Shown one piece after another: positions 52,905 to 63,581 of a stretch of DNA of 64,000 nucleotides. Every line of letters starts with the position of its first letter. The first letter of the stretch is position 1. The notes below the pieces were generated by a model. It saw only the letters and a list, made by a program, of their open reading frames with translations, made no database searches and was not told the DNA's origin. The DNA lies in the NCBI GenBank assembly GCA_037349315.1, contig JBAIAC010000615.1, positions 1 through 64,000 on the forward strand, in the 5' to 3' direction. The DNA is from Chelydra serpentina (lineage: Eukaryota; Chordata; Testudines; Chelydridae). A program made the translations under genes and the position numbers.

Positions 52905-53263
52905 GTTTACACTGACACGGTGTCACTCTAAGTTCATTGCAAAAAGCTCCAGGCCTCTCATCGAGGTGGTTTTATTTTCTCACCAACAGAGGGCAGTTTT
53001 GTCCCCAGACGTGGCATTGCCGTGTGTGCACCAGCCAAAAGGAGGCGACCGAGGGAACGTCGTGTGTTTTCCACACGCCTGAGCAATAGAATGATACTGA
53101 AATAACGTTGTAGTGCAGACCTGGCCAAGGATTCACACACACACAGCTTGCCAGGAAAACTTCCCCTGCTCCTCTGCTTTGCAGACTCCAATACAAGCAA
53201 AGGCTCAGGTGGGGTCTGGCAGGGAGTCAGGTGTGGGAAGACACAAGGGGGTAGCCGTAGGCA

Positions 53264-53337
53264 GGCACCATGGCGTAGCTGGTTAAAGCACCTGTTTCGT
53301 AAACAGGAGATCCTGGGTTCAACTCCCAGTGGTGCCT
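53264..53337 (+). tRNA. tRNA-Thr (CGT)
   Basis: 74 nt, acceptor GGCACCA/TGGTGCC perfect, loop TTCGTAA in perfect CCTGT/ACAGG, T arm CTGGG-TTCAACT-CCCAG, TTTT about 14 nt downstream. The A-box carries TGGCGTAGCTGG. Likely functional. Confidence 0.92.
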
Positions 53338-53849
53338 TGTTGAGTGGATTTTGGGGCACCTGGTATTGGCTACTGTCAGAAGAGAAGATACAGAGCTAAA
53401 TGGGCCTTCGGTCTAGCCCAGTGTGGCTGTTTTTATGGTTTAAATTACACTCCCAGGCACTGATAACAGAGTTGCTGAAAGTTTGGGAGTTAAGAGCTGA
53501 TAGGTCCATGTGCCAGGCCCCTCGAAAATGACCCCCTCCCTCTGGGACAGGGGCAGGTCTGACTCTCACACCAAATGGCTCCTTGTCGCTGCCAGAATCT
53601 GTGGGCGGCTCATTTAGTTTACGCCGAGGGTGGAGTCCTGCTTTGTGCACCGTGTCTGAGACTGAAAATCCTAAACCACCCTTTGAAATAACGAATGCAG
53701 CAGGACGTGTTATGGTCCCTGCCCCAAAGCAGACAGACAAATGGGGAACTGCCAGTGAGCCCAGGGTAATACTCCACGGCCGATTTCCCTTTGTCGCTTG
53801 CTAAACTCCCTCCCAACCTCGTGGGGGTCGCAGAGCCCGGTACTGAGCC

Positions 53850-54260
53850 TGAGCCGAGATGTCTACACTGCAAATTTACCACCCCACAGCCCAAGCCCTG
53901 GGAGCCTGAGCTGGCACGGGGCAGCCCTGGGTGTTCATTGCAGTGTGGACATAGCCTAGCGTTACGTCTACACTGCCATTAACACACCCAAGTCACTGTT
54001 CTCAAACCCTGGCTCAGCTGATCCAGGCTTGTGGGGCTTGTGCTGCAGGGCTATAAAATTACAGTGTAGACGCTTGGGCTTGAGCCCAGCCTCTGAGATC
54101 CCACGAGGGGTGAGGGTCTCCGAGGCCGGGCTCCAGCCTGAGCCAAATGTCCACACTGCAGTTTTTAGCCCCACAACCTGAGACCGAGACGTCCAAGTCA
54201 GATGATCCAGGACAGCCGGGCCGCAGGGCTTTGATCACAGTATAGATGCACCGAGGGACG
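53850..54260. mobile_element. Chompy/Harbinger-like MITEs
   Basis: Repeated motifs GATGTCTACACTGCAA, GCAGTGTGGACATAGCCT, TACGTCTACACTGCC and ACAGTGTAGACGCTTG mark two or three MITEs, apparently adjacent or nested. The inverted copy is at about 56520-56760. Confidence 0.65.
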
Positions 54261-54333
54261 TGTTTGCTAGGTTTTTATGCATTTGCACAGGAAAACGTTG
54301 AGTTTTTCCATTTATTTCAGGCTAGGGTGACCA

Positions 54334-54520
54334 GGGAGGAAGGGACAGCTCAGTGGTTTGAGCATTGGCCTGCTAAACCCAGAGTTGTGAGTTCAATCCT
54401 TGAGGGGGCCATTTAGGGATCTGGGGCAAAAATTGGGGATTGGTACTGCTCTGAGCAGGGGGTTGGACTAGATGACCTCCTAAGGTCCCTTCCAACCCTG
54501 AAATTCTATGATTCTATGAT
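54334..54520 (+). mobile_element. tRNA-derived SINE with CR1 tail
   Basis: ACAGCTCAGTGGTTTGAGCA, GAGTTGTGAGTTCAATCCTT, then GGTTGGACTAGATGACCTCC and TTCTATGATTCTATGA. Full-length copy inserted into the MITE spanning 54324-54620; the 56-kb copy lacks it. Confidence 0.88.
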
Positions 54521-54701
54521 ATTTCCCGACAGTTCCGATTTTGGGGCCTTTTTCTTATATAGGCTCCTATTACCCCCCACCCCCGTTCCGACTTTTCACA
54601 TTTGCTGTCTGGTCACCCTATTTCAGGCATCCCCATTCGGTGGAATTCCAAACGTAATGGAAATAGATATGTAAAAGTTTTTGTTGTAGGATGGGGTTTT
54701 T

Positions 54702-54751
54702 AAGGAGCACTTGATCTGCAGCCAAACACTCTACCACTGAGCTATACCCCC
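54702..54751 (-). pseudogene. tRNA-Cys (GCA) lacking the T arm
   Basis: GGGGGTATAGCTCAGTGGTA to ATCAAGTG equals the gene at 56187-56258, but the next 22 nt including the whole T arm are gone. The loss lies between two CAAGTG repeats present in the intact copy. Confidence 0.9.
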
Positions 54752-54829
54752 ACGAGGTACATAGTTGATTAAACATTATATAGACGTGTAAACAGAACAG
54801 CTTGCACACCCACTGACATAGCTTCTCCC

Positions 54830-56095
54830 ACTCCCCCCTCCAGCAGCTGCTGTGCAGGGAGGGAGCCTGGCAGCACCCCATGCTGTAGCAGGGATGCTAA
54901 CCCAGGTGGGGCACATGGCCCCACATCCCGCCCTCTGCATGTGTTGCCTCTGAAATGAGGGAAACTCGCGAGTTCAGGGCACAGCTGCACACCCAGGAGA
55001 AAGCCCAGCACGACAGGCCCAGTCACAGGATTCTACCTCCCAGCAGCCAACCCACCTCCCCAGGCTTTGGCAGAACGAACGGTGGCGCTCGACTAACCCC
55101 ACTGAGCCGCACTGAGGCTCTTAGCTTCTGTCCTGCCTTCCTCAGCATGACCTTCCTCCTTTGCCCCATTCCCGCCTCACTTCCTCCTTTGGCAAGTCAC
55201 ACAAGGGAGGCCAGCAGGGAGAACAGCCTCCCTAGGCCAACCTCCAAGGGCAGAGGAGGCCAAGCTACAAGGCTCCAAGAGGTGACTGGCCGAGATCCTC
55301 CAGCTTTCCCTGGCTGATGCTAAGGCGCTTTCTCAGCTCATTTCACCACAATCTGAGAAAGAGCAAGAGAAGAAGTAAAGCTCAGGTGGGCACAAGCCCC
55401 CACTGTCTTTTCCTGCTGGGGAGCCTGAAATGAGGGACTCGTGGTGGGTAGAGGTACCACTGCGCTTCGAGAAAACAGCCCACCCCTGCTGGAGGGGGGA
55501 GTGGAGCAGGGCTGCCTTTGCTGCTTCCTCTCCCTGGGGAGGGGTGTTGATGGTAAGGGGGTGGGGCTGAACCTTGAAATTGTGCCCCCCCACCCCAAGT
55601 CTTTCAGCAGAGACCAGTCGTCTGCGCCTGGTTTCCAGCTCCTCAGCCAGTGGATAATGTGCTATTCTGCCCTGGAGCGGCCGGCCCGGACTTTCTGTCT
55701 CAGGAAGGGGAGGAAAAAGGAATCTCTTTTCAAACCCCCAATCCCACCGCTGACCGAGGTGTGACTTTCTAAGCTCCCGCTACAGTGGAGGATTTAGAGT
55801 TAATGGGGCCCTGTGCAAGGCTTCATTTTCGGGTCCCCCCTTGGGGCCCATCCAAGAAAAAGAACATTCTCTCCTATCTCCCCGCATTGGTCTTTTTTCT
55901 TCCTCACCCGCCTCCTCCATTATCAGTAATGGGAAGTGAAGGAACATAAAGTGAGGTACCTTGATGGGGGCGTCAGGCTCTGGGAAGGAGTTGGGGTGGT
56001 GGGTGTAGGATCTGAACTGGGGCAGAGGAGATGCTCTAAGCGGATGGGAGAGAGCTGTTCTGTCCGTGTAGTAAATCCACCTCCCCGAGAGGTGG
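54830..56095. other. Spacer between the Cys modules
   Basis: No tRNA. 55320-55450 relates to 38450-38560 (GAGAAAGAGCAAGAGAAG). 55795-55870 (GGATTTAGAGTTAATGGGGC) resembles an old hAT end. Frames up to 120 aa have no recognised domain. Confidence 0.5.
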
Positions 56096-56186
56096 GAGCT
56101 GTGTCAGCAGGAGAAGCTATGTCGGTGGGTGTGCAAGCTGTTCTGTTTACACGTCTATATAATGTTTAATCAACTATGTACCTCAT

Positions 56187-56258
56187 GGGGGTATAGCTCA
56201 GTGGTAGAGTGTTTGGCTGCAGATCAAGTGGTTCTTGGTTCAAATCCAAGTGCCCCCT
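56187..56258 (+). tRNA. tRNA-Cys (GCA)
   Basis: 72 nt, acceptor GGGGGTA/TGCCCCC, A-box TAGCTCAGTGG, loop CTGCAGA, T arm CTTGG-TTCAAAT-CCAAG perfect. The anticodon stem TTTGG/TCAAG holds wobbles. No T4 terminator is close. Likely functional. Confidence 0.92.
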
Positions 56259-56342
56259 TAAAAACCCCCATCCTATAACAAAAAAATTTACATATCTATT
56301 TCCATTACGTTCAGGAGTTCCACCGAATGGGGATGCCTGAAA

Positions 56343-56454
56343 TAGGGTGACCAGACAGCAAATGTGAAAAGTCGGAACGGGGGTGGGGGGTAATAGGAGC
56401 CTATATAAGAAAAAGGCCCCAAAATCGGAACAGTTGGGACATATGGTCACCCTA
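56343..56454 (+). mobile_element. MITE with 8-bp target duplication
   Basis: TAGGGTGACCAGACAG...ATATGGTCACCCTA flanked by GCCTGAAA at 56335-56342 and 56455-56462. Confidence 0.9.
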
Positions 56455-56910
56455 GCCTGAAATAAATGGAAACACTCAACATTTTCCGGTGCAAATGCAT
56501 AAAAACCTGGCAAAAACGTCCCTCAGTGCATCTATACTGTGATAACAGCCCTGCGGCCCAGCTGGCCTGGATCGTCTGACTTGGACGTCTCGGTCTCAGG
56601 TTGTGGGGCTAAAAGCTGCAGTGGGGACATTGGGATCAGGCTGGAGCCCGGCCTCGGAGACCCTCACCCCTCGTGGGATCTCAGAGGCTGGGCTCAAGCC
56701 CAAGCGTCTACACTGTAATTTTATAGCGCTGCAGCACAAGCCCCACAAGCCTGGATCAGCTCCAGGCTCGTGATTTGATTCTTTCTAATGTTGCTCTTCA
56801 AAGAAGCCTTTTCCTTAGCAAGCAGTTACTTGGATTGCCAAGGGAGGCCTCTTCTGTTTCCTAGAAAGACATAGGGAAATGTGAACAGAAGAGACAAAAG
56901 CTGTACACCA

Positions 56911-56984
56911 AGGCACCACTGGGAGTTGAACCCAGGGTCTCCTGTTTACTAGGCAGGCGCTTTAGCCAGCTAAGCCATGGTACC
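56911..56984 (-). tRNA. tRNA-Thr (AGT)
   Basis: 74 nt, acceptor GGTACCA/TGGTGCC, A-box TGGCTTAGCTGG, loop CTAGTAA, T arm CTGGG-TTCAACT-CCCAG, TTTT terminator. The anticodon stem CCTGC/ACAGG has one mismatch next to the loop. Likely functional. Confidence 0.9.
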
Positions 56985-57297
56985 TGCCTTGCACAAGGTT
57001 TTGCAACTGTTCCATTTGATGGTCCAAGACAACACCTGCCTATTCCAAAGTACAGACGTTCCCCATTTCCCTCCAGACTTGCAGACTTTCAGGTGTCTGG
57101 CTCTCTGCGCACAGAAAACCCAGACCGAGAAGCCTTCCTTCCTCCAGACTGAGAGGCCAGTGGGCATGTGAGAAAGTTGCCCCGTCAGTCACAGGCAGAA
57201 AATGGCCCTTCCTAGGAAAGCCCAAGTCCTGAAAAGAAAGGACTAGTGTGAAGGAAGGTACTGAAGAACTGCCTTTTGGAGAATATGATGCTTTTTA

Positions 57298-57370
57298 CAC
57301 CTGACCAGGGACTTGATCCCTGGACCTTCAGATTAAAAGTCTGCTGCTTTATCAACTGAGCTAGCCAGGG
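57298..57370 (-). tRNA. tRNA-Lys (TTT), degenerate
   Basis: Loop CTTTTAA and acceptor CCCTGGC/GTCAGGT are retained, but the D loop (TTGATAAAGC), T loop (ATCAAGT) and one anticodon-stem pair are changed. Probably a pseudogene. Confidence 0.8.
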
Positions 57371-57529
57371 TCACATGGGAAAATGGCAAGTTAGGTGCAG
57401 AAGAGAAACTAGTCAAGAAAAAGAGGCGGGAAACAATACAGAAAACTTGCTACTCTGGCTCCCTTAGCAGCCCTAGCCCCAGCCTGCTCCTCCATCTGGC
57501 AGCCTGAGACCTTCTTCTTTTTCTAGTTA

Positions 57530-58440
57530 AATCTCAGATCCAGGAGAAAACACTTTGGGGTGTGGCTCCACTCCTCCCCCTCCCAGCTGTTCGGCTGCAG
57601 AGAGAGGGAGAGCGAGGGGGAGGGGCGGGAACGCGGCACGCTGGGGGAAGAGGCTGGGGAGGAGCTTCTGCCTCCGCTGGAGAGAGCCGGGGGTGGAGAG
57701 AGCAGCCGGGCTGGGCCCCTTCAGAGCATGGACCCGGCACCATGGTAAATCCGGTACTGATGGTATCTGGGCCAATCCTGCATTGAGAGCACCCGCTAAC
57801 GTCCCTGTGTGCTCACGAGAAACCTGCAGGAACCGATACCAAAGCCTGAACACAAAACACAACCGCTCCCACTTCCCCAGTAACACCCTTTCCCTGCCCT
57901 CAATCAGAGACCAGCAGGATGGAATCAAGGCCCATCCACGTCCCAGATCCCAGCCCACGCCCGCCTCCCCTCTGCTGCTGACTCACGATGTTTTCCCACC
58001 ATGGCCAGATGTTTAATGACCACATAACCGCGGAGAGCCACTGCTGCTGGGACCTGCCTTCGTCGCTGAAGATGCTCCTCACAGCAGCTCTGCCAAAGGG
58101 GATACGATGCTGTGGGATTGATTAGGCGCAGAGTGTCCAGTCATCCGAAGAGTCGGTGTCTTTCTTTGCGATTACCCCACCATTCCCCTCGGGCCTGTCC
58201 TGCCCTCCAGCCCAGCCTCCTGCTGACACTTCAAACAATAGTTTTAGTTTTCTTTCAGGAGGAAAAATTAAAAAATTCATCTGGGGTCTACCTGAATTAT
58301 TCTAATGGTTTGGCTAACTAGTAAGAAAAACAACAAATGATTTGCACAGCTCTGTTTGTATAAACAGTCCACATTGGAAACATGCCTAATTTCTGCTCTG
58401 AGGGTCTAGAAAAGTGTCATTTGTTTGATATGTGTTGAGG
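57530..58440. other. Intergenic, no recognised gene
   Basis: Overlapping frames at 57555-58016 (+) and 57527-57958 (-) lack domains. 58140-58215 resembles 16915-16985. No tRNA. Confidence 0.5.
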
Positions 58441-58451
58441 GAAAGTTTCTT

Positions 58452-58515
58452 TCCTTCAGCAGGAATCGAACCCAGGTACTGGCAGTTCTGCATTCTAACC
58501 ACTAAGAAGGTGATC
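58452..58515 (-). pseudogene. tRNA-Gly/Glu-like pseudogene
   Basis: The minus strand reads TTAGTGGTTAGAATGCAGAA, CTGCCAG at the anticodon position (as in Gly-GCC) and an intact B-box GGGTTCGATTCC. It is several nucleotides short between anticodon and T arm and the acceptor is weak. Confidence 0.5.
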
Positions 58516-58519
58516 GCTT

Positions 58520-59235
58520 GTCACCAATCTCTCAAAAATTCATCTTGGGTCAACCTCAAATATTATTGTTGTTATAATGTTGGTTTGGGTAGGTAGCAAG
58601 CAAAAAATTAAATTATTTGCACAGGTCTCTTTGTATAAAATGGTATAAAAACTGGGATTTAAGGTGCACGGTGGGAACATGCCCATATTATGCTATGAGT
58701 CACTGGACAGAGCTTTGATTTTCACAGTCTCCAAACACCTTCCCAGCATCCTGACATCTAAGCGGGCATCTGACGGAACCACACACCTGCTCAAGGTACT
58801 GCTGATGTTCAAGAAGGGAGACAGAGAGGAAAAAAGCTCAATCCACAGTGACACTAATGAGCATGAATAGCCAATGAGCTTTGTATGTAGCTACTTAGTC
58901 CATTGTGACCCTTCCTATCATTCTCCCTTTGAAATGATGATGATGATGATGATGTACACTTGACTTTCTTTCCCAGTGTGCCATGGACTTCTACAGGTTG
59001 CATTAACCAATCCAACCATTCGGCACTTGCAGATGGGTACCTCTGTATTGTGCCTGATTCTTGTACAGCTATAAAAGGCTGGTAGATGCAGATACTTTCC
59101 CCTCTTCTTAACCAGCAATAATATGAGTCCAGGCTACGGCTGGGAAGAGAGAGAAAGAGCAGTAGGTTTTCCCTTGTTTCCTGCTTCCTTTTTCTTGCAT
59201 AGCTTCTCCTTCATGCCAACTTGCTGTGTTAATTT
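58520..59235. other. Intergenic with (GAT)n
   Basis: AT-rich sequence with a short GATGATGATGATGATGAT tract near 58935-58955. No tRNA or clear transposon. Confidence 0.55.
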
Positions 59236-59240
59236 CATGA

Positions 59241-59313
59241 GCCTGGCTAGCTCAGTTGGTAGAGCATCAGACTTTTAATCTGAGGGTCCAGGGTTCAAGT
59301 CCCTGGTCAGGTG
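59241..59313 (+). tRNA. tRNA-Lys (TTT)
   Basis: Intact 73-nt gene identical to 37897-37969: GCCTGGC/GTCAGGT, loop CTTTTAA, T arm CAGGG-TTCAAGT-CCCTG. No T4 terminator adjacent. Confidence 0.94.
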
Positions 59314-59394
59314 AGTGACTATTCACTAAAATGTTAACAATCTGTCTCTTGGGAGTCCTCTTTGATGTTGCTTTTTCTCCTCAGGATTTTGCCT

Positions 59395-60000
59395 TTCCTA
59401 AGAAGGGCCTTTTTGTGTGTGGGATCGAAGGGGCAACTTCCTGACCTCCCCTCTGTCCCTGCAGGCTGGAGGAATAAAGGCCTCTGGACATATAGCAGGT
59501 TCCTCCCAGATGGCTGCGTTCTCACCTGGTGGAGGTGGAAGCTCGGTCTCCTTGCCTCTGTTGCTGCCTTCCCGTGAAGGTGCTGATCCAGCTGCCCTGT
59601 CTGATGCAGGATGGGAGGAATGTTTGGAGCTTTGTCTTCTGATTGAGGGCTCCCTCCTACAGCAGCGCGAGGTGGGCTCTGTGGGGAGCCTCTCCCGGGC
59701 AGAAGGTATCTGGGTGTTGCCAGTCCCTGCCAGGCTTGGGTCCAGCCCAGCGCTGAGGCATGAAGTCTCAGGAGACCGGGGGAGGAGAGAGCAGAACTGG
59801 TGGAGCTGGGGAGTGGAGCGCCAGGAGCCGCTCACCCCGCCTTGAGAGCACTTGTGGGGACTGAGCTGTCTTTGGGTAGGGGAGTGATGGGACCCCAGGG
59901 GATGGGGACAACAGTCTGGGGTTTCATTCACCCAGGCAAGGAAACACCCCTATGGGGGGGGGATCACTGACCCAGTGACTACAGGACCTGTTGGTGAGCC
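59395..60000. other. Intergenic, no recognised gene
   Basis: Frames of 142-177 aa on both strands lack recognisable domains. Short matches to module G flanks near 59400-59480. Confidence 0.45.
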
Positions 60001-60227
60001 CCAGATCCAGAATTAACACGGCAGATCCAGACGAACACGGCTACACAGATACAGATCCAGACTAACACGGCTCCCCCTCTGATACTTTCAATAACTTCGT
60101 TATCAGTGCCTGGGAGTGTAATTTAAACCATAGGAACAGCCACACTGGGCTAGCCAGAAGGTCCATCTAGCTCTGATCTTCTCTTCTCACAGTAGCCAAT
60201 ACCAGGTGCCCCAAAAGGGACACACCC

Positions 60228-60301
60228 AGGCACCACTGGGAGTTGAACCCAGGATTTCCTGTTTACAAGACAGGTGTTTTAACCAGCTATGCCATGGGGC
60301 C
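60228..60301 (-). tRNA. tRNA-Thr (TGT)
   Basis: Loop CTTGTAA in perfect CCTGT/ACAGG, T arm CTGGG-TTCAACT-CCCAG, TTTT terminator. The acceptor GGCCCCA/TGGTGCC has one mismatch and the A-box reads TGGCATAGCTGG. Possibly functional. Confidence 0.85.
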
Positions 60302-60359
60302 CGGCTTTAGGCAAGGCAGAGTATCTGCCCACACCTGACTGCTTGCCAACCCCCCCCCC

Positions 60360-60780
60360 CCCTTTGTTCTACTGACCAGGAGCCATGTGAGGTAACCCCA
60401 CACCCCAACCGTGTGCCCCAATCCCCTGCCTCAGACTTGAGCCCCCCCAAACCAGGAGCCTTTTACTGCACCCCAAGACTCTCAGGGGGGGCCCACACCA
60501 GATCCTGCACTCCCAGCCCAGAGCCCTGACCCCCTTTTGCACCCCAAACCCGTGCCCCAGCCCAGAGCCCCCCAAACTTGGAGCCCCTCCTGCACCCCAA
60601 ACCCCTCATCTCTGGCCCCACCCCAGAGCCTGAACCCCCAGCTGAGAGCTCTGACCCCCTCCCACACCCCAACCCCCTGCCCCAGCCTACAGCCCCCTCT
60701 CACACCCTGAACCCCTCATTCTCTGCCCCACCCTGCAGCCTTCACCCCTGCACCCCAAAAAGTTTGAAACCCGCTGCCTT
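60360..60780. repeat. C-rich low-complexity stretch
   Basis: Inverted relative of 26570-26960 (CCCCTGCCCCAGCC repeats), ending near AGTTTGAAACCCGCTGCC, a probable hAT end. Confidence 0.6.
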
Positions 60781-61065
60781 AGAGGGGGAGGGGGGTCACA
60801 CGACAACAGTCAATCTGTGGAGCTTTGCCCCAGAGGATGTTGTGAAGGCCAAGACTAGAACAGGGTTCAAAAAAGAACTAGATATGTTCATGGAGGACAG
60901 GGCCAGCAATGGCTATTAGCCAGGCTGGGCAGGGATGGTGTCTCTAGTCTCTGTTTGCCAGGAGCTGGGAAGAGGCAACAGGGGATGGATCACTTGACGA
61001 TTCCTTCTTCTGGGGCCCCTGGCATTGGCCCCTGTCAGGAGACAGGACGCTGGGCTGGATGGAGC
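60781..61065. mobile_element. CR1-type fragment
   Basis: GAACAGGGTTCAAAAAAGAA, CAATGGCTATTAGCCAGGCT and the following CTCTGTTTGCCAGGAGCTGG match the same CR1 segment as 26290-26550, in the opposite orientation. Confidence 0.65.
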
Positions 61066-61199
61066 TTTGGTGAAACCCCCCCAGAGCTCTCCTGCCCTTG
61101 GCACTTTGCCCTCACTGCTCAGATTGAAACTTGTGCAGGGAGACAAGCCAGCCACATCCCAGCTGGGCATGAGCAGAGCGGCAGCATGAAAAGCAAACC

Positions 61200-61271
61200 T
61201 GGAGATGTTGGGGATTGAACCCAGGACCTCACACATGCGAAGCATGCGCTCTACCACTGAGCTACATCCCC
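61200..61271 (-). tRNA. tRNA-Ala (CGC)
   Basis: 72 nt, acceptor GGGGATG/CATCTCC with G3-U70, A-box TAGCTCAGTGG, loop TTCGCAT in CATGC/GTGTG, T loop TTCAATC, TTTT terminator. One mismatch in the T stem. Likely functional. Confidence 0.9.
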
Positions 61272-62464
61272 AAACAGACCTGATTGCCTGGTTGTTCACA
61301 CTCAGAGCCTGCCTCCTGCCAAAGCAGCCAGAGGCTTATAAACTTCATTGGAAGCCTTCCCCGCCCCTGCCCCCCACTGCCCCGATCATGCTCTCGTGGA
61401 GGTTGCTGGTTCATAGGGGTCACTTTGCAGCAGGGTCAGATTCTGTGTGGGGCAGAGAGAGTCGTGCCCTGGACTCAGGGTGCAGAGATACACTCAGCCT
61501 CTCCCCTGCATTGGGGGGGGGTACTGCCACCCCCTGCTGGAAGGTCATGGTGGTGGGGGGCGCTGTGAGCAGCTCAATCCCTGACCACGGTGGCAGAAGT
61601 TGGGTGGGGAGCTCCAGGTGTTTCTAGGATCTGCTATTTCCACCGGCCTGTAAAGTCCGGCTTTCCCCAGCACATTCACTGCGGTGCAATTGGGTCCCTG
61701 TGTCTATGGCTGAACAGCAAAGAATCGCTCCCGGTTTCCCGTCTCTCTGCAGCATGATTAGCCTGTGTGGGTGGTTAATGAGGTGGATCTAGTTGCAGAT
61801 TGTTATTCATTCCCCACCTTGACAGTTCACACAGTCCCTGTCCCGTGCAGATCTCCAGCACCGCAGTTTTCCCGGTAGCAGCAGTTGGGTTTTCCCTGAG
61901 GCCTGAGATTTTCAGGGTCCTTTTTTCCCTCCACCTGGAGTGAACTCAGCTTTTCCCCCATCCCAGACACTCCATGAAATAACAGCAGCAGTGCTAAGGA
62001 GAAGGGGAGGGAACATCTCACTGGCAGGGCTGGATGGGCCCAGGGCCCCCTGCTGGTCCATTGGTTCCATTGCAGAAGAGGACGGGTCCAGGGAATTTGC
62101 CCCCCTGCTTTGCACAAGGGACAGAGACAGATCTCGCTGTTCCTGTGTCTGTGCAGAGAAAATGGTGCTTCTGTCTGAAAGAGAGGCGGGAAATGGCCCC
62201 ATGGTGGGACAATATCCTCAGGATTAAGAGCAAAGGACTCAGGCTGAGAACCGATTTAACTCCACTCATCTGGGATTTAACACATTGTTTTCCATGGAGA
62301 CACTGGAACCTTGTGACATTGCTCCAGACTCGGGGGGTTGGGCTGATTTAACTCCCTGGCCGGCCACCGCCTCAGCCACCTCTTGCCCCATGGCCTAGGC
62401 TCTCGGCCCTCTGCTGATTGCTCCTTGCTGGATTGCCCAGAGCAAAAAGGAAGACGTGCAGGTC

Positions 62465-62536
62465 TAGCATACGATGGTTTTGATCCATCAGCCACTGGGT
62501 TTCGGGCCCAGCCCACTTCTGCTGCGCCCCCCTGCT
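62465..62536 (-). tRNA. Initiator-Met-type tRNA with anticodon CGA
   Basis: Paralogue of 35576-35647. The loop CCCGAAA gives CGA (Ser) in a perfect CTGGG/CCCAG stem. The acceptor AGCAGGG/GTATGCT is partly mismatched. Probably a pseudogene. Confidence 0.75.
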
Positions 62537-62651
62537 GGGTCTTCAGCCCCAGCTCCAGCATCCGGCCTAGCGCCTTGTGAGCTCTAGCGCTGGCAGGGAG
62601 ATGCGCCGGCTGCTCGGAGCAGCCTTGGTAACAGCAGTTTTGTTTCTGTGT

Positions 62652-62725
62652 GTCTCTGTGGCGCAATGGGTCAGCGCGTTCGGCTGCTAACCGACAGGCT
62701 GGTGGTTCGAGCCCACCCAGGGACC
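62652..62725 (+). tRNA. Asn-type tRNA with anticodon GCT (Ser)
   Basis: Acceptor GTCTCTG/CAGGGAC, A-box and T arm are those of tRNA-Asn, but the loop is CTGCTAA, giving GCT. The anticodon stem TTCGG/CCGAC has one outer mismatch. Otherwise intact; paralogous to 35763-35836. Confidence 0.82.
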
Positions 62726-62897
62726 GGAATAACCTGATTTTGCTTCTTAAGGGCCCGGTTTAGCTGCCTCAAAGATGCCTCCCAGCAGCTGGTTTGCCAG
62801 GGCCCCTGCCCAGCCCCTGCACCGCTCCCTGCCAGGGCCAGAGCTCGCAAGGCACCAGCCTGGAGCCAGGGCCGCTGAGTGCTGCTAACGAAAAGCC

Positions 62898-62968
62898 AGC
62901 AGAGGGACCCAGGGGAACTGTGCTGTGCCCATAACACAGAGGTGGATTAATCAAACCCTCTTCTGCGA
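62898..62968 (+). pseudogene. Initiator-Met-like tRNA with re-paired anticodon stem
   Basis: Third copy of the form at 36009-36079, with stem CTGTG/CACAG and broken T stem. Confidence 0.72.
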
Positions 62969-63581
62969 GCACCGGGCCTCCCGCTTCCTACCCTGGGCCT
63001 GCAAGCGAGGGGGCGGCTTGCACAGCGCCAAGAGTCTCACCTGTGAGGCAGGAGGTGGCTGACGCCCGCAGCCTGCTGGGGAGCTCCCAGAAGTGATTAA
63101 GGGACAGAGACTCCTAAGTGCCCAGAGTAACTAAGGTTTGGGGTTCACGAGGCCAGTAAGGGGGTCGCTATGTCGGCCTTGTAACCCTGGGTGTCAGGTC
63201 GCTGTGAAGCTTTGATCTAGAGCTCTGATCCCAATGACCGACCAGCAGCCCACAGCCTCCCCCTGGGTCTGCCCCACCTGGTTACTCCTCACAGGCTGAC
63301 CTGACCCCGCTTCCAGCCCCGGATTCGCCCCCTAATCAGAGCCACAGCCGTGGAGGTGCTGACGGAGGGAGGGGTGACTCTGGGATGGGGTTCTTCTCTA
63401 AAGATGGCTGCAGAAAGGTGGGGCTCAGCTCTGTCAGTGACCTGCCCAGTTCCCTCGGTGACAGGGGATGCCGCTGACATTTCTGTAAGGTGCATAAAGG
63501 GGATATTTGGCTTCCTAGCGAATGTGAGGAATGTGCCTTTATGAGAGGGATTTCCCCACCCTTCAGTAGTTGTAACTCAAG

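Larger units (their letters stand above)
53830..54790 (+). repeat. Inverted module O, copy 1
   Basis: The reverse complement recurs at about 56100-56770. The arms hold Chompy-like MITEs, a TAGGGTGACCAGA-type MITE and a tRNA-Cys. This arm also holds a SINE insertion and a deletion in the tRNA. Confidence 0.9.
56100..56770 (-). repeat. Inverted module O, copy 2
   Basis: Reverse-complement counterpart of 54000-54820, with intact tRNA-Cys and MITE. Confidence 0.9.
61195..63540 (+). repeat. Module K, copy 2 (empty site for the LTR element)
   Basis: Direct counterpart of 32875-36640 without the 1.43-kb insertion. Confidence 0.9.
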
